Below are positions 1 through 6,344 of a stretch of 6,344 bases of DNA, piece by piece; position 1 is the stretch's first letter; every line of letters begins with the position of its first letter. The notes under the pieces are model-generated. The model was not told the origin of the DNA, did no database searches, and saw only the letters and a program-made list of their open reading frames with translations. Origin of the DNA: an uncultured Bacteroidales bacterium (lineage in GTDB: Bacteria; Bacteroidota; Bacteroidia; Bacteroidales; Bacteroidaceae); contig CALBKR010000241.1 in NCBI GenBank assembly GCA_937896105.1, positions 1 to 6,344 on the forward strand, read 5' to 3'. The position numbers were made by a program, and so were the translations under genes.

Positions 1-69
1 ATATTCGAGGTGATACATTCCGAGAGTGTACGCCAGCAATTGAGTATAATGAACGATTACCGTGAATGA
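1..69 (+). CDS. 3' end of an upstream gene, product unknown
   Basis: Frame 1 is open from the window edge to a TGA at 67-69, giving 22 residues that end in QLSIMNDYRE. The stop overlaps the ATG of the next gene in an ATGA arrangement, which suggests translational coupling and one operon with the importer genes. A second frame (from position 3, stop at 63-65) is also open. It uses CGA three times, whereas frame 1 uses ATA, CGC and CGT like the genes downstream, so frame 1 is preferred. The fragment is too short to assign a family. It could in principle be the end of the importer's missing ATPase gene, but nothing visible shows that. Confidence 0.5.
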   Translation: MFEVIHSESVRQQLSIMNDYRE

Positions 70-1199
70 AAGGTATGTCGTTGAATAAGAGTTTGTTCTA
101 TTATTTGTCGGTGGCCTTTGTGCTTCTGCTTGTCTCTTGCGGTGGCAAGAACTCTTTTCAGGCGGTAGAAGGCGATGTCGTGGCGATGCGCTATTCTTCA
201 CTTCTTGAGATAACCGAATGCGATGGATACACTGTGGTTGATGTTGCCGACCCTTGGAGTGACAATAAACTTGTGCGCTATCTGCTTGTACCTTCCGATA
301 GCGTCTTGCCGCAGGAATTGCCCGATGGAGTTCTGTTGCGTACGCCCCTTGAAAGGGCGCTTCTCTTTTCGGGTGTCCACGCCGGGTTGTTCGGTGAGTT
401 GGGCGTGTCCGGTGCAATAAAGGGTGTCTGTGATGCAAGATATTTCTATTCAAAAACTGTTGCCGATGGATTGGCCGATGGCAGCATTGCCGATTGCGGC
501 AGTTCTCTGAATGTGGATGCCGAATCTGTCGTTCAGCTTTCCCCCGACGCAGTTTTTGTGCTTCCTTTCGAAAATGGTGGGTTCGGAAAACTCGAGAATC
601 TTGGATATCCGCTTGTCGTATGTGCCGATTATATGGAGAATTCGCCTCTTGGGTGCGCCGAGTGGATGCGTTTCTATGGCCGTTTGTTCGGAAAACCGGC
701 TATGGCCGATTCTATATTCTCGGCAGTCAGTGCCGAGTATGAGACTTTGAGAGGCTTGGCGGCATCAGTAGCTTCACACCCTCGTCTTATGTGTGAACTG
801 AAGAGTAATTCGGCCTGGTATGTCCCTTGCGGTGAAAGCACTATGGGGCGTATGTATGCCGATGCCGGTGCTAATTATATATTTTCCTCCTGCAAAGGCA
901 GTGGCTCTGTTCCGCTCTCATACGAGGTTGTGCTGGATAGGGCAGCAGATGCCGATGTGTGGCTGTTAAAGTATAATTCGCCTACGGACAAGACTTATGC
1001 TTCGTTATTGTCCGATTTTGCCGGGTATTCGCATTTTGCTCCATATAAGGAACGTAATATATATGCCTGCAACACTCATCGCAAGCATCTCTTCGAGGAG
1101 ACTGCTTTCCATCCCGAACGGCTGTTGAGGGAACTGATATCAATTTTCCATCCGGAATTACTCCCCGGCTATACCATACGTTATTATGAAAAGATGTAA
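66..1199 (+). CDS. ABC importer substrate-binding lipoprotein (BtuF/FecB type)
   Basis: This 377-residue protein probably captures a metal chelate (cobalamin, siderophore or haem) in the periplasm and delivers it to the permease encoded next. Residues 8-24 form a hydrophobic signal segment ending in a lipobox (LVSC), with Cys25 as the predicted lipidated residue, followed by GG. The rest has the two-lobe layout of the periplasmic binding protein 2 family. The first lobe includes VHAGLFGELG at about 104-113 and the SPDAVFVLP strand at 159-167. A linking helix lies around 195-230 (CAEWMRFYGRLFGK). The second lobe runs from about 240 to a C-terminal HPERLLRELISIFHPEL helix at 349-365. Nine further cysteines lie in the mature part, a high number for an exported protein. 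The start at 66 is chosen for its ATGA overlap with the upstream stop; an in-frame ATG at 75 would also leave a valid signal peptide. Ligand identity cannot be read from the sequence; B12 and ferric siderophore are the leading options. Confidence 0.9.
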   Translation: MKGMSLNKSLFYYLSVAFVLLLVSCGGKNSFQAVEGDVVAMRYSSLLEITECDGYTVVDVADPWSDNKLVRYLLVPSDSVLPQELPDGVLLRTPLERALLFSGVHAGLFGELGVSGAIKGVCDARYFYSKTVADGLADGSIADCGSSLNVDAESVVQLSPDAVFVLPFENGGFGKLENLGYPLVVCADYMENSPLGCAEWMRFYGRLFGKPAMADSIFSAVSAEYETLRGLAASVASHPRLMCELKSNSAWYVPCGESTMGRMYADAGANYIFSSCKGSGSVPLSYEVVLDRAADADVWLLKYNSPTDKTYASLLSDFAGYSHFAPYKERNIYACNTHRKHLFEETAFHPERLLRELISIFHPELLPGYTIRYYEKM

Positions 1200-2211
1200 A
1201 AATATTCTTGTATATCTGGCAGTTGTGTCGTTGGTTATCCTGGCATTTGCTGCCAACCTCTTCTATGGCAGTGTCGATATCCCTGCCGGCGAGGTGCTTT
1301 CTATAATATCGGGCAACGGGTGTGAACGCGATGTCTGGCGCGTGGTAGTGCTCGAGACTCGTCTGCCGCAGGCGTTGACCGCCTTGCTTGCCGGCGCTTC
1401 CATCTCCGTAGCCGGTCTTCTGTTGCAAACGGTTTTCCGCAATCCTCTTGCCGGTCCCGAGGTACTTGGCGTGAACAGTGGTGCCGGTCTGGGAGTGGCT
1501 GTGGTGATGTTGCTCTTCGGCGGTTCTTCTCTTATGGGTGTGAATGGCATTTCGGGATATGTAGTCGTGCTTGCCGGTGCATTTGCCGGTGCTCTGCTTG
1601 TAATGGCCGTTATATTGCTGTTGGCAACATTCTTGCGTAATAATATGTTCCTGCTCATTGCCGGTGTGGCTGTGAGCTACATAACATCATCAGCAATTAC
1701 TCTGCTCAACTACTTTTCTACAGCCGAGGGAGTACATTCGTATATGGTGTGGGGAATGGGCAGTTTCGGTGCTGTTTCTATGGAACAAATGTCCTTTTTT
1801 ACCCCTATAACAATGCTGCTTTTGACTGTTTCGTTGTTGATGATGAAACCGCTCAATGCTCTTTTGCTCGGCGACTCCTATGCTCGTAATCTTGGTGTCA
1901 ATGTGAAAAAGGTACGTGGTGCCGCATTGTGTGTGACAGGGCTGCTGACAGCTGTCGTTACAGCCTTCTGCGGGCCGGTGTCATTCATAGGACTGGCTGT
2001 GCCTCATATTGCCCGTTTGTCGCTTCGCAGCAACAACCACCGTCATCTTATTCCTGCAACAATGATACTGGGTGGTGGTGTTGCGTTGCTTTGTAATCTT
2101 GTCTGTCAGTTGCCGGGAGAGAGCGGTCTTCTTCCTCTTGGTGCAATCACCCCGTTGATAGGAGCGCCGGTAATAATATATGTAATAGTGAAGAATCGGG
2201 GTGTCAGGTGA
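1186..2211 (+). CDS. FecCD/BtuC-family ABC importer permease
   Basis: This inner-membrane permease of 341 residues is the usual length for the FecCD family, whose members form a dimer of about ten helices each and pass cobalamin, haem or ferric siderophores inward. Family hallmarks are visible: RLPQALTALLAGASISVAGLLLQ at 59-81 (broken here by no gap), FRNPLAGPEVLGVNSGAG at 84-101, the cytoplasmic LLLGDSYARNLGV at 226-238 and GPVSFIGLAVPHIAR at 263-277, the region expected to contact the ATPase. Hydrophobic helices fill most of the chain, starting at about 7-27. The ATG at 1186 overlaps the end of the binding-protein gene by 14 nt, so the two are almost certainly cotranslated as an import pair. 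The gene is followed 10 nt later by a terminator and then a convergent gene, so no ATPase gene lies directly downstream. No frameshift or missing motif is seen. The substrate is inferred only from the family. Confidence 0.93.
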   Translation: MKRCKNILVYLAVVSLVILAFAANLFYGSVDIPAGEVLSIISGNGCERDVWRVVVLETRLPQALTALLAGASISVAGLLLQTVFRNPLAGPEVLGVNSGAGLGVAVVMLLFGGSSLMGVNGISGYVVVLAGAFAGALLVMAVILLLATFLRNNMFLLIAGVAVSYITSSAITLLNYFSTAEGVHSYMVWGMGSFGAVSMEQMSFFTPITMLLLTVSLLMMKPLNALLLGDSYARNLGVNVKKVRGAALCVTGLLTAVVTAFCGPVSFIGLAVPHIARLSLRSNNHRHLIPATMILGGGVALLCNLVCQLPGESGLLPLGAITPLIGAPVIIYVIVKNRGVR

Positions 2212-2221
2212 TAAAAGGGGA

Positions 2222-2261
2222 TTAAAAAACGCTTCCGGAAATTTCCGGAAGCGTTTTTTAA
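2222..2261. terminator. Bidirectional intrinsic terminator, perfect 40-bp palindrome
   Basis: The arms 2222-2241 and 2242-2261 are exact reverse complements. The GC-rich core is CGCTTCCGG, then AAATTT as the likely loop, then CCGGAAGCG. It is flanked by six A on the left and six T on the right, so a stem followed by a U tract forms on transcripts from either strand. It sits 10 nt after the permease stop and 18 nt after the stop of the convergent membrane protein gene, which is where a shared terminator is expected. Confidence 0.95.
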
Positions 2262-2279
2262 TGATGGTATTAATAAGAA

Positions 2280-2744
2280 TTACTTCTTTATAAAATAGTC
2301 TTTGCCATCGAAAACAAGCAAGCCGCAAAGCGCTGCAGATACAATCATATAAACCCAAGTACCGATAAGGGCTGCACCCTGGCCATCAGACGGGTTCTTC
2401 TTTGTCCATACGAAGAGAAGCAGCAATGCGCCAAGGAATGCCAGGAATGTTGCGGCAACTCTAACAATCCAAGCCATAATATTGTTCTTGCCTACTGTGA
2501 AGTGCATAGCAACAGGTGCTGCAATCATAAACAATACCCACAACCAGCCTGCATCTCTAAGCATAAGGAGACCGCCGTCGATTGTTGCCCATGCAATGGA
2601 GATACCTTTGTGGTAGTCTGTGATTTTGCCATCTTCCATATTGCCAGAGCCAATGAAAGGCAATACGAACAAACTGATTACCAAAACAAATGTCAGCCAT
2701 TTGATGGCTTTCTTTGCATCGAAAGAAATGTTAACTGTACTCAT
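2280..2744 (-). CDS. Small membrane protein with about four helices, function unknown
   Basis: A 154-residue protein that I do not recognise as a named family. Hydrophobic segments at about 15-33, 66-82, 91-113 and 124-146 predict four membrane helices. Between the first two lies a non-cytoplasmic or cytoplasmic loop of about 30 residues (GSGNMEDGKITDYHKGISIAW), and the chain ends in a short charged tail (DGKDYFIKK). There is no signal-peptide cleavage site and no obvious catalytic motif. The ATG at 2744 is chosen because a good Bacteroidota promoter lies about 45 bp upstream of it. The same frame stays open as far as 3008 but would then run through that promoter and the ilvD promoter, so the longer form is rejected. 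The gene stands alone, is divergent from ilvD and converges on the permease gene at a shared terminator. Its codon use and composition do not stand out. A role linked to amino acid transport or sensing is possible from position only. Confidence 0.85.
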   Translation of the reverse strand: MSTVNISFDAKKAIKWLTFVLVISLFVLPFIGSGNMEDGKITDYHKGISIAWATIDGGLLMLRDAGWLWVLFMIAAPVAMHFTVGKNNIMAWIVRVAATFLAFLGALLLLFVWTKKNPSDGQGAALIGTWVYMIVSAALCGLLVFDGKDYFIKK

Positions 2745-2790
2745 AATAGAAATATTTATAATGTTAAAAAATAAGTCAGTATGTTTTTGA

Positions 2791-2822
2791 CAAAGGTAGT
2801 GCCTTTTTTTTAATTTAGCATA
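2791..2822 (-). promoter_or_regulatory. Promoter of the small membrane protein gene
   Basis: Read on the minus strand, 2798-2791 is TACCTTTG, an exact match to the Bacteroidota -7 box TAnnTTTG. Twenty bases upstream, 2822-2819 reads TATG, a three-of-four match to the -33 box TTTG. Transcription would start near 2785, leaving a leader of about 40 nt before the ATG at 2744. The T-rich stretch between the boxes on the plus strand gives an A-rich spacer on the transcribed side. Confidence 0.75.
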
Positions 2823-2877
2823 ATTGTTGGATTTTTTTTTAGAAAAACTGTGTAAAAGCGTTAAAACATTTTGTCCC

Positions 2878-2910
2878 ATACCTTGATTATGTAAAAATAT
2901 TTCAAGGTAT
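2878..2910. repeat. Perfect 9-bp inverted repeat, candidate operator
   Basis: ATACCTTGA at 2878-2886 and TCAAGGTAT at 2902-2910 are exact reverse complements separated by 15 AT-rich bases, with 24 bp between half-site centres. The repeat ends 14 bp before the -33 box of the ilvD promoter, so it covers about -83 to -51 relative to the inferred transcription start. That is a typical place for an activator or a looping regulator. A T-rich stretch follows the right arm, so it could also form a weak hairpin terminator, but no plus-strand gene upstream would need one. Confidence 0.6.
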
Positions 2911-2924
2911 TTTTCTTTTTCGTC

Positions 2925-2955
2925 TTTGCATATACTGAAAAATAGACTAATTTTG
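2925..2955 (+). promoter_or_regulatory. Promoter of the ilvD-ilvB operon
   Basis: TTTG at 2925-2928 and TAATTTTG at 2948-2955 are separated by exactly 19 bp, a full match to the Bacteroidota primary sigma factor promoter (TTTG, 19-21 bp, TAnnTTTG). Transcription should start near 2961, giving an untranslated leader of about 100 nt before ilvD. Confidence 0.8.
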
Positions 2956-2996
2956 CAGTCGCTTTCTGAATGTTGTCGGTTCGTGCGGTAGCGTGT

Positions 2997-3040
2997 GGCC
3001 TTCAACACTTTACGATAAGGCCTTTCTCAAAGAAGGGAGG
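2997..3040 (+). promoter_or_regulatory. ilvD leader RNA with two competing weak hairpins
   Basis: Hairpin A pairs GGCCTT (2997-3002) with AAGGCC (3017-3022) across a 14-nt loop. Hairpin B pairs CCTTTCT (3021-3027) with AGAAGGG (3031-3037) across a 3-nt loop, including one G-U pair. They share bases 3021-3022, so fully formed they exclude each other. The right side of B continues as AGAAGGGAGG (3031-3040), which is close to the extended Shine-Dalgarno sequence, but it lies 22 nt before the ATG. Neither hairpin is followed directly by a U run, so a terminator is not evident. A regulatory role is inference. Confidence 0.3.
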
Positions 3041-3062
3041 GCGTCTTTTATTAGTATACGAT

Positions 3063-4865
3063 ATGAAAATAAAGTTAAGAAGTGCGCAGAGTACCGAGGG
3101 GCGTCGAATGGCCGGAGCGCGTGCTCTATGGATAGCCAATGGTATGAAACGCGAGATGTTCGGCAAACCTATAATCGCCATAGCAAACTCGTTTACCCAG
3201 TTGGTGCCGGGGCATACTCATCTGCACGAGGCCGGGCAGATAGTAAAGGCAGAAATAGAAAAAATGGGCTGTTATGCCGCTGAATTCAATACAATTGCAA
3301 TAGATGATGGCATTGCAATGGGACACGACGGTATGCTCTATTCGTTGCCGTCACGCGATATAATAGCCGACAGTGTAGAATATATGTGCAATGCGCACAA
3401 AGTTGATGCTTTGGTGTGTATCTCCAATTGCGACAAGATAACGCCCGGTATGCTTATGGCGGCAATGCGCCTTAACATTCCAACGGTTTTCGTTTCAGGT
3501 GGCCCTATGGAGAAGGGAACCTGGAAAAACGAGAACCTCGACCTTGTTATAGCAATGGTGAAGGCAGCCGACAAGTCGGTAAGTGACGATGAGCTTGCCG
3601 AAATCGAGAGGCGCTCCTGTCCAGGTTGCGGAAGCTGTTCGGGAATGTTTACCGCAAATTCGATGAACTCTCTCACCGAGGCAATCGGCCTCTCCTTGCC
3701 GGGCAACGGAACCATACTTGCTACACACACCAACCGTGTACAGCTGCTCAAGGATGCAGCAAGGCAGGTGGTTGCCAATGCAATGAAGTACTATGGCGAG
3801 GGCGACGAGAGTGTCCTGCCGCGTAGCATAGCCTCACGCGCGGCATTCCTCAATGCAATGACATTGGATATTGCGATGGGCGGTTCCACAAATACAATCC
3901 TTCACCTCCTTGCTGTTGCAGGCGAGGCGGGTGTCGATTTTACAATGAGCGACATCGACGCCTTGAGCCGTCGTGTGCCTTGTTTGTGCAAGCTCGCACC
4001 TAACGGCCAAAAGTATGCAGTGCAGGATTGTGGCCGTGCAGGCGGCATCTTGGGTATCCTTGGCGAGTTGGCAATGGGCGGTCTGCTCGATACATCGGTC
4101 AAACGCGTCAATGGCGCGACGCTGGCCGAGGATATCGAAAAGTACAGCATAACAGGCAGTTGTGTAGGCAGCGAGGCACAGCGTATATACAGTACAGCTC
4201 CGGCAAATGTATTCTGCAACACTATGGGTGCACAAAACTGTGTGTATGAAACCCTTGATACCGACAGGGAGAACGGCTGTATACGTTCGCTTGAGAATGC
4301 CTACACGCGTGATGGCGGTCTGGCAATTCTCTTCGGCAACATCGCAACCGACGGCTGTGTGGTGAAGACAGCCGGTGTCGATGAGGAGATATGGCGTTTC
4401 AGCGGCAGGGCGAAGGTGTTCGACTCGCAGGAGGCTGCGGTTGATGGTATCCTTGGTGGCGCCGTGCAGGCAGGTGATGTGGTAGTCATCGTATACGAGG
4501 GCCCCAAAGGCGGTCCCGGAATGCAGGAGATGCTCTATCCTACATCCTACATCAAGTCGCGCCATCTCGGCAAGGAGTGCGCACTCATCACTGACGGCCG
4601 TTTCAGCGGAGGCACATCGGGGTTGAGCATTGGGCACATATCACCCGAGGCGGCGGCCGGCGGCAATATCGGCAAGCTGCGAGATGGCGATATAATCGAC
4701 ATCGACATCCCTGCACGCAGCATAAACGTGCGGCTCACCGATGAAGAGCTTGCCTCGCGTACAATGTTCCCCCTGACACGTGACCGCGTCGTGTCAAAAA
4801 GCCTCAAGGCCTATGCCAGTATGGTAAGCTCGGCCGATAAAGGCGGTATAAGGATAATAGAATGA
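3063..4865 (+). CDS. ilvD: Dihydroxy-acid dehydratase
   Basis: This 600-residue enzyme dehydrates 2,3-dihydroxy-isovalerate and 2,3-dihydroxy-3-methylvalerate to the 2-keto acids leading to valine, leucine and isoleucine, in the cytoplasm. It can be aligned by eye with E. coli IlvD along nearly its whole length. Visible motifs are IDDGIAMGH at 80-88 (Mg2+ site aspartates), [10 protein letters not shown] at 121-130 with Cys123 and Lys125, [18 protein letters not shown] at 185-202 with Cys192, AMGGSTNT at 271-278, [12 protein letters not shown] at 479-490 and [12 protein letters not shown] at 509-520 with the active-site serine. The region around residue 50 lacks the extra cysteine of plant-type [2Fe-2S] enzymes, so it resembles the oxygen-sensitive E. 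coli [4Fe-4S] type. The ATG at 3063 matches the family start (MKxxLRS); an in-frame ATG at 2970 would add 31 unrelated residues. No Shine-Dalgarno sequence lies at normal spacing, as is usual in Bacteroidota. It is the first gene of the operon with ilvB. Confidence 0.98.
   Translation: MKIKLRSAQSTEGRRMAGARALWIANGMKREMFGKPIIAIANSFTQLVPGHTHLHEAGQIVKAEIEKMGCYAAEFNTIAIDDGIAMGHDGMLYSLPSRDIIADSVEYMCNAHKVDALVCISNCDKITPGMLMAAMRLNIPTVFVSGGPMEKGTWKNENLDLVIAMVKAADKSVSDDELAEIERRSCPGCGSCSGMFTANSMNSLTEAIGLSLPGNGTILATHTNRVQLLKDAARQVVANAMKYYGEGDESVLPRSIASRAAFLNAMTLDIAMGGSTNTILHLLAVAGEAGVDFTMSDIDALSRRVPCLCKLAPNGQKYAVQDCGRAGGILGILGELAMGGLLDTSVKRVNGATLAEDIEKYSITGSCVGSEAQRIYSTAPANVFCNTMGAQNCVYETLDTDRENGCIRSLENAYTRDGGLAILFGNIATDGCVVKTAGVDEEIWRFSGRAKVFDSQEAAVDGILGGAVQAGDVVVIVYEGPKGGPGMQEMLYPTSYIKSRHLGKECALITDGRFSGGTSGLSIGHISPEAAAGGNIGKLRDGDIIDIDIPARSINVRLTDEELASRTMFPLTRDRVVSKSLKAYASMVSSADKGGIRIIE
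4850..4854 (+). promoter_or_regulatory. Ribosome binding site deciding the ilvB start
   Basis: AAGGA lies seven bases before the ATG at 4862 but sixteen before the in-frame ATG at 4871. Together with the ATGA overlap with the ilvD stop, this favours 4862 as the start of ilvB. Confidence 0.5.
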
Positions 4866-6344
4866 ACCATATGAATAAAGATATTATAACAGGAAGCGAG
4901 GCGCTTTTGCGCTCTCTCATAAATGAAGGCGTCGACACTATCTTCGGTTATCCGGGAGGCTCTATAATGCCGGTGTTCGATGCCCTTTACGACCATCGTA
5001 CCGATTTCCGTAACGTGCTTGTGCGTCACGAGCAAGGTGCCGTGCACGCTGCACAGGGCTATGCCCGCAGCTCGGGTAGGGTAGGTGTCTGCATTGTGAC
5101 CAGTGGTCCCGGAGCAACAAACACCCTCACTGGTATCAGTGATGCGATGCTCGACAGCACTCCGGTGGTTGTTATAGCCGGTCAGGTAAGTTCTGCCGTG
5201 CTCGGTACCGATGCATTCCAGGAGATTGATTTTGTGGGTATAACACAGCCAATAACCAAGTGGAGCTACCAGGTAAGGCGTCCCGAAGATGTGGCCTGGG
5301 CTGTAGCCCGTGCCTTCTACATTGCCGGAACCGGCCGTCCGGGGCCTGTGGTGCTCGATTTTACCAAAGATGCCCAGGTTTCAACGGTCGAATATACCCC
5401 TGCTGCGGTAGATAGCGTGCGCAGTTACATTCCCTATCCTGCACCATCGGAGAGTGCTATGGAAGAGGCTGCACGTCTCATCAACGCAGCCGAGCGTCCC
5501 TTTATGCTCGTCGGTCAGGGTGTTGAGACCGGAGAGGCGCACGAGGAGCTTAAAGCCTTTGTAGAAAAGACAGGAATTCCCGTTGCGCGTACCTTGATGG
5601 GGCTTTCTGCCTTCCCCTCCGACCACCCCTTGTGCGTGGGTATGCTGGGAATGCACGGTAACTACGGCCCCAATGTGAACACCAACAGATGTGACCTGCT
5701 CATTGCCGTTGGTATGCGTTTCAGCGACCGTGTCACCGGCCGTCTCGAAACTTATGCCAAGCAAGCGAAGGTTATTCACATAGATATAGACCAAGCCGAG
5801 ATAAACAAGAATGTGAAGGCTGATATTCCCATTGTTGGCGACTGCAAGGAGGTTCTAACGAAACTCATCGGGCTTGTGAATGAAAGCAAGCATAGCGAGT
5901 GGGTCGAGAGTTTTGCACAATATAATGCCATTGAGCACAGCAAGGTGACCGAGAAGGCTATACATCCCGTCGATGGGCCTTTGCTTATGGGCGAGGTCGC
6001 CCGCAAGGTGAGCGAGGCTACGTCCAACAGTGCAATACTTGTTACCGATGTAGGTCAGAACCAGATGATGTCGAGCCGCTACTTCAAGTTTACCCAACCG
6101 CACAGCATACTAACCTCCGGTGGTCTTGGAACAATGGGATATGGCCTGCCTGCCGCAATCGGTGCAAAGATAGCAATGCCACACCGCACAGTCTGTCTTT
6201 TCACAGGTGACGGCGGCTTCCAGATGAACATACAGGAACTCGGAACAATAATGGAGCAGGGTGTAGGTGTAAAGATGATATTGCTGAACAATAATTATCT
6301 CGGCAATGTACGTCAGTGGCAGGAACTCTTTTTCAATCACCGCT
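4862..6344 (+). CDS. ilvB: Acetolactate synthase large subunit, 3' end outside window
   Basis: This is the catalytic subunit of acetohydroxyacid synthase, a thiamine diphosphate and FAD enzyme. It condenses pyruvate with pyruvate or 2-ketobutyrate in the first common step to valine, leucine and isoleucine. 494 residues are present; the family is about 560-600 long, so some 70-100 are missing at the window edge. The N-terminal domain (about 8-170) has [14 protein letters not shown] at 29-42 and [12 protein letters not shown] at 55-66 with catalytic Glu57. [15 protein letters not shown] follows at 107-121, then the central domain. The C-terminal domain carries the thiamine motif: GDG at 449-451 and NNN at 476-478, then YLGNVRQWQ with the conserved Trp486. 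The ATG at 4862 overlaps the ilvD stop as ATGA, so the two are translationally coupled. ilvB is the second gene of the operon; the regulatory subunit gene ilvN is expected next but is not seen. The frame is intact to the end. Confidence 0.97.
   Translation, partial: MNHMNKDIITGSEALLRSLINEGVDTIFGYPGGSIMPVFDALYDHRTDFRNVLVRHEQGAVHAAQGYARSSGRVGVCIVTSGPGATNTLTGISDAMLDSTPVVVIAGQVSSAVLGTDAFQEIDFVGITQPITKWSYQVRRPEDVAWAVARAFYIAGTGRPGPVVLDFTKDAQVSTVEYTPAAVDSVRSYIPYPAPSESAMEEAARLINAAERPFMLVGQGVETGEAHEELKAFVEKTGIPVARTLMGLSAFPSDHPLCVGMLGMHGNYGPNVNTNRCDLLIAVGMRFSDRVTGRLETYAKQAKVIHIDIDQAEINKNVKADIPIVGDCKEVLTKLIGLVNESKHSEWVESFAQYNAIEHSKVTEKAIHPVDGPLLMGEVARKVSEATSNSAILVTDVGQNQMMSSRYFKFTQPHSILTSGGLGTMGYGLPAAIGAKIAMPHRTVCLFTGDGGFQMNIQELGTIMEQGVGVKMILLNNNYLGNVRQWQELFFNHR

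Larger units (their letters stand above)
2745..3062. other. Divergent control region without a gene
   Basis: These 318 bp separate the membrane protein gene from ilvD. The part from about 2745 to 2945 is strongly AT-rich, with T runs at 2803-2811 and 2832-2840, while the ilvD leader after 2955 is clearly richer in G and C. It holds a promoter in each direction, an inverted repeat and a leader RNA, listed separately. I see no small protein gene with its own start and stop here. Confidence 0.85.

Noticed and set aside
982..1428. Minus-strand open frame across the binding protein and permease junction
   Set aside because: It overlaps two well supported plus-strand genes and shows no recognisable domain.
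2878..2920. Intrinsic terminator on the plus strand (9-bp stem followed by a T-rich stretch)
   Set aside because: The stem is AT-rich with a 15-nt loop, and no plus-strand gene ends upstream. Its place next to the ilvD promoter suits an operator better.
2745..3008. Upstream extension of the minus-strand membrane protein to 242 residues
   Set aside because: The extra 88 codons would run through both promoters and the inverted repeat, and encode a low-complexity Lys/Phe-rich stretch typical of AT-rich noncoding DNA.
2955..3062. T-box, cobalamin or other known riboswitch in the ilvD leader
   Set aside because: The leader is only about 100 nt and shows neither a T-box motif (TGGNACCGCG) nor a B12-box pattern. 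The hairpins seen are short.
3834..4637. Minus-strand open frame of 267 codons inside ilvD
   Set aside because: It lies wholly within an unmistakable ilvD reading frame, and its translation is rich in Cys, His and Thr with no domain pattern, as expected for a shadow of a GC-biased gene.
4862..6344. Other thiamine diphosphate enzymes (pyruvate oxidase, glyoxylate carboligase) for the last gene
   Set aside because: The RHEQGA, GTDAFQE and [10 protein letters not shown] motifs and the coupling to ilvD point to acetohydroxyacid synthase.

Overview
The window looks like chromosomal DNA from a member of the Bacteroidota, most likely the order Bacteroidales. Three observations support this. The IlvD and IlvB proteins read like Bacteroides-type enzymes. 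Both divergent promoters in the intergenic region fit the Bacteroidota consensus (TTTG, about 19-21 bp, TAnnTTTG). Most starts lack a Shine-Dalgarno sequence. I cannot fix the genus.

Layout, left to right. (1) Positions 1-69 hold the last codons of an upstream plus-strand gene, whose stop overlaps the next start. (2) 66-2211 is a tightly coupled pair. It encodes a periplasmic substrate-binding lipoprotein of the BtuF/FecB type and a FecCD/BtuC-type permease, overlapping by 14 nt. Together they form the capture and channel parts of an ABC importer for vitamin B12 or an iron chelate. No ATPase gene follows. (3) 2222-2261 is a perfect palindrome with flanking A and T runs, serving as a two-way terminator between converging genes. 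(4) 2280-2744, minus strand, is a 154-residue protein with about four membrane helices and unknown function. (5) 2745-3062 is a 318-bp divergent control region. It contains a promoter for each direction, a perfect 9-bp inverted repeat just upstream of the ilvD promoter, and a roughly 100-nt ilvD leader with two mutually exclusive weak hairpins. (6) 3063-6344 is ilvD followed by ilvB, which runs off the window. The two share an ATGA overlap and form a branched-chain amino acid operon that probably continues with ilvN and ilvC.

Functionally the window joins an import operon and a valine/isoleucine biosynthesis operon. Between them lies a small membrane protein gene transcribed away from the biosynthetic operon. 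The genes are mostly ordinary for this group. The less explained material is the control region at 2745-3062, the unknown membrane protein, and the importer lacking an adjacent ATPase. I see no CRISPR array, insertion sequence, tRNA, rRNA or clear sign of horizontal transfer.
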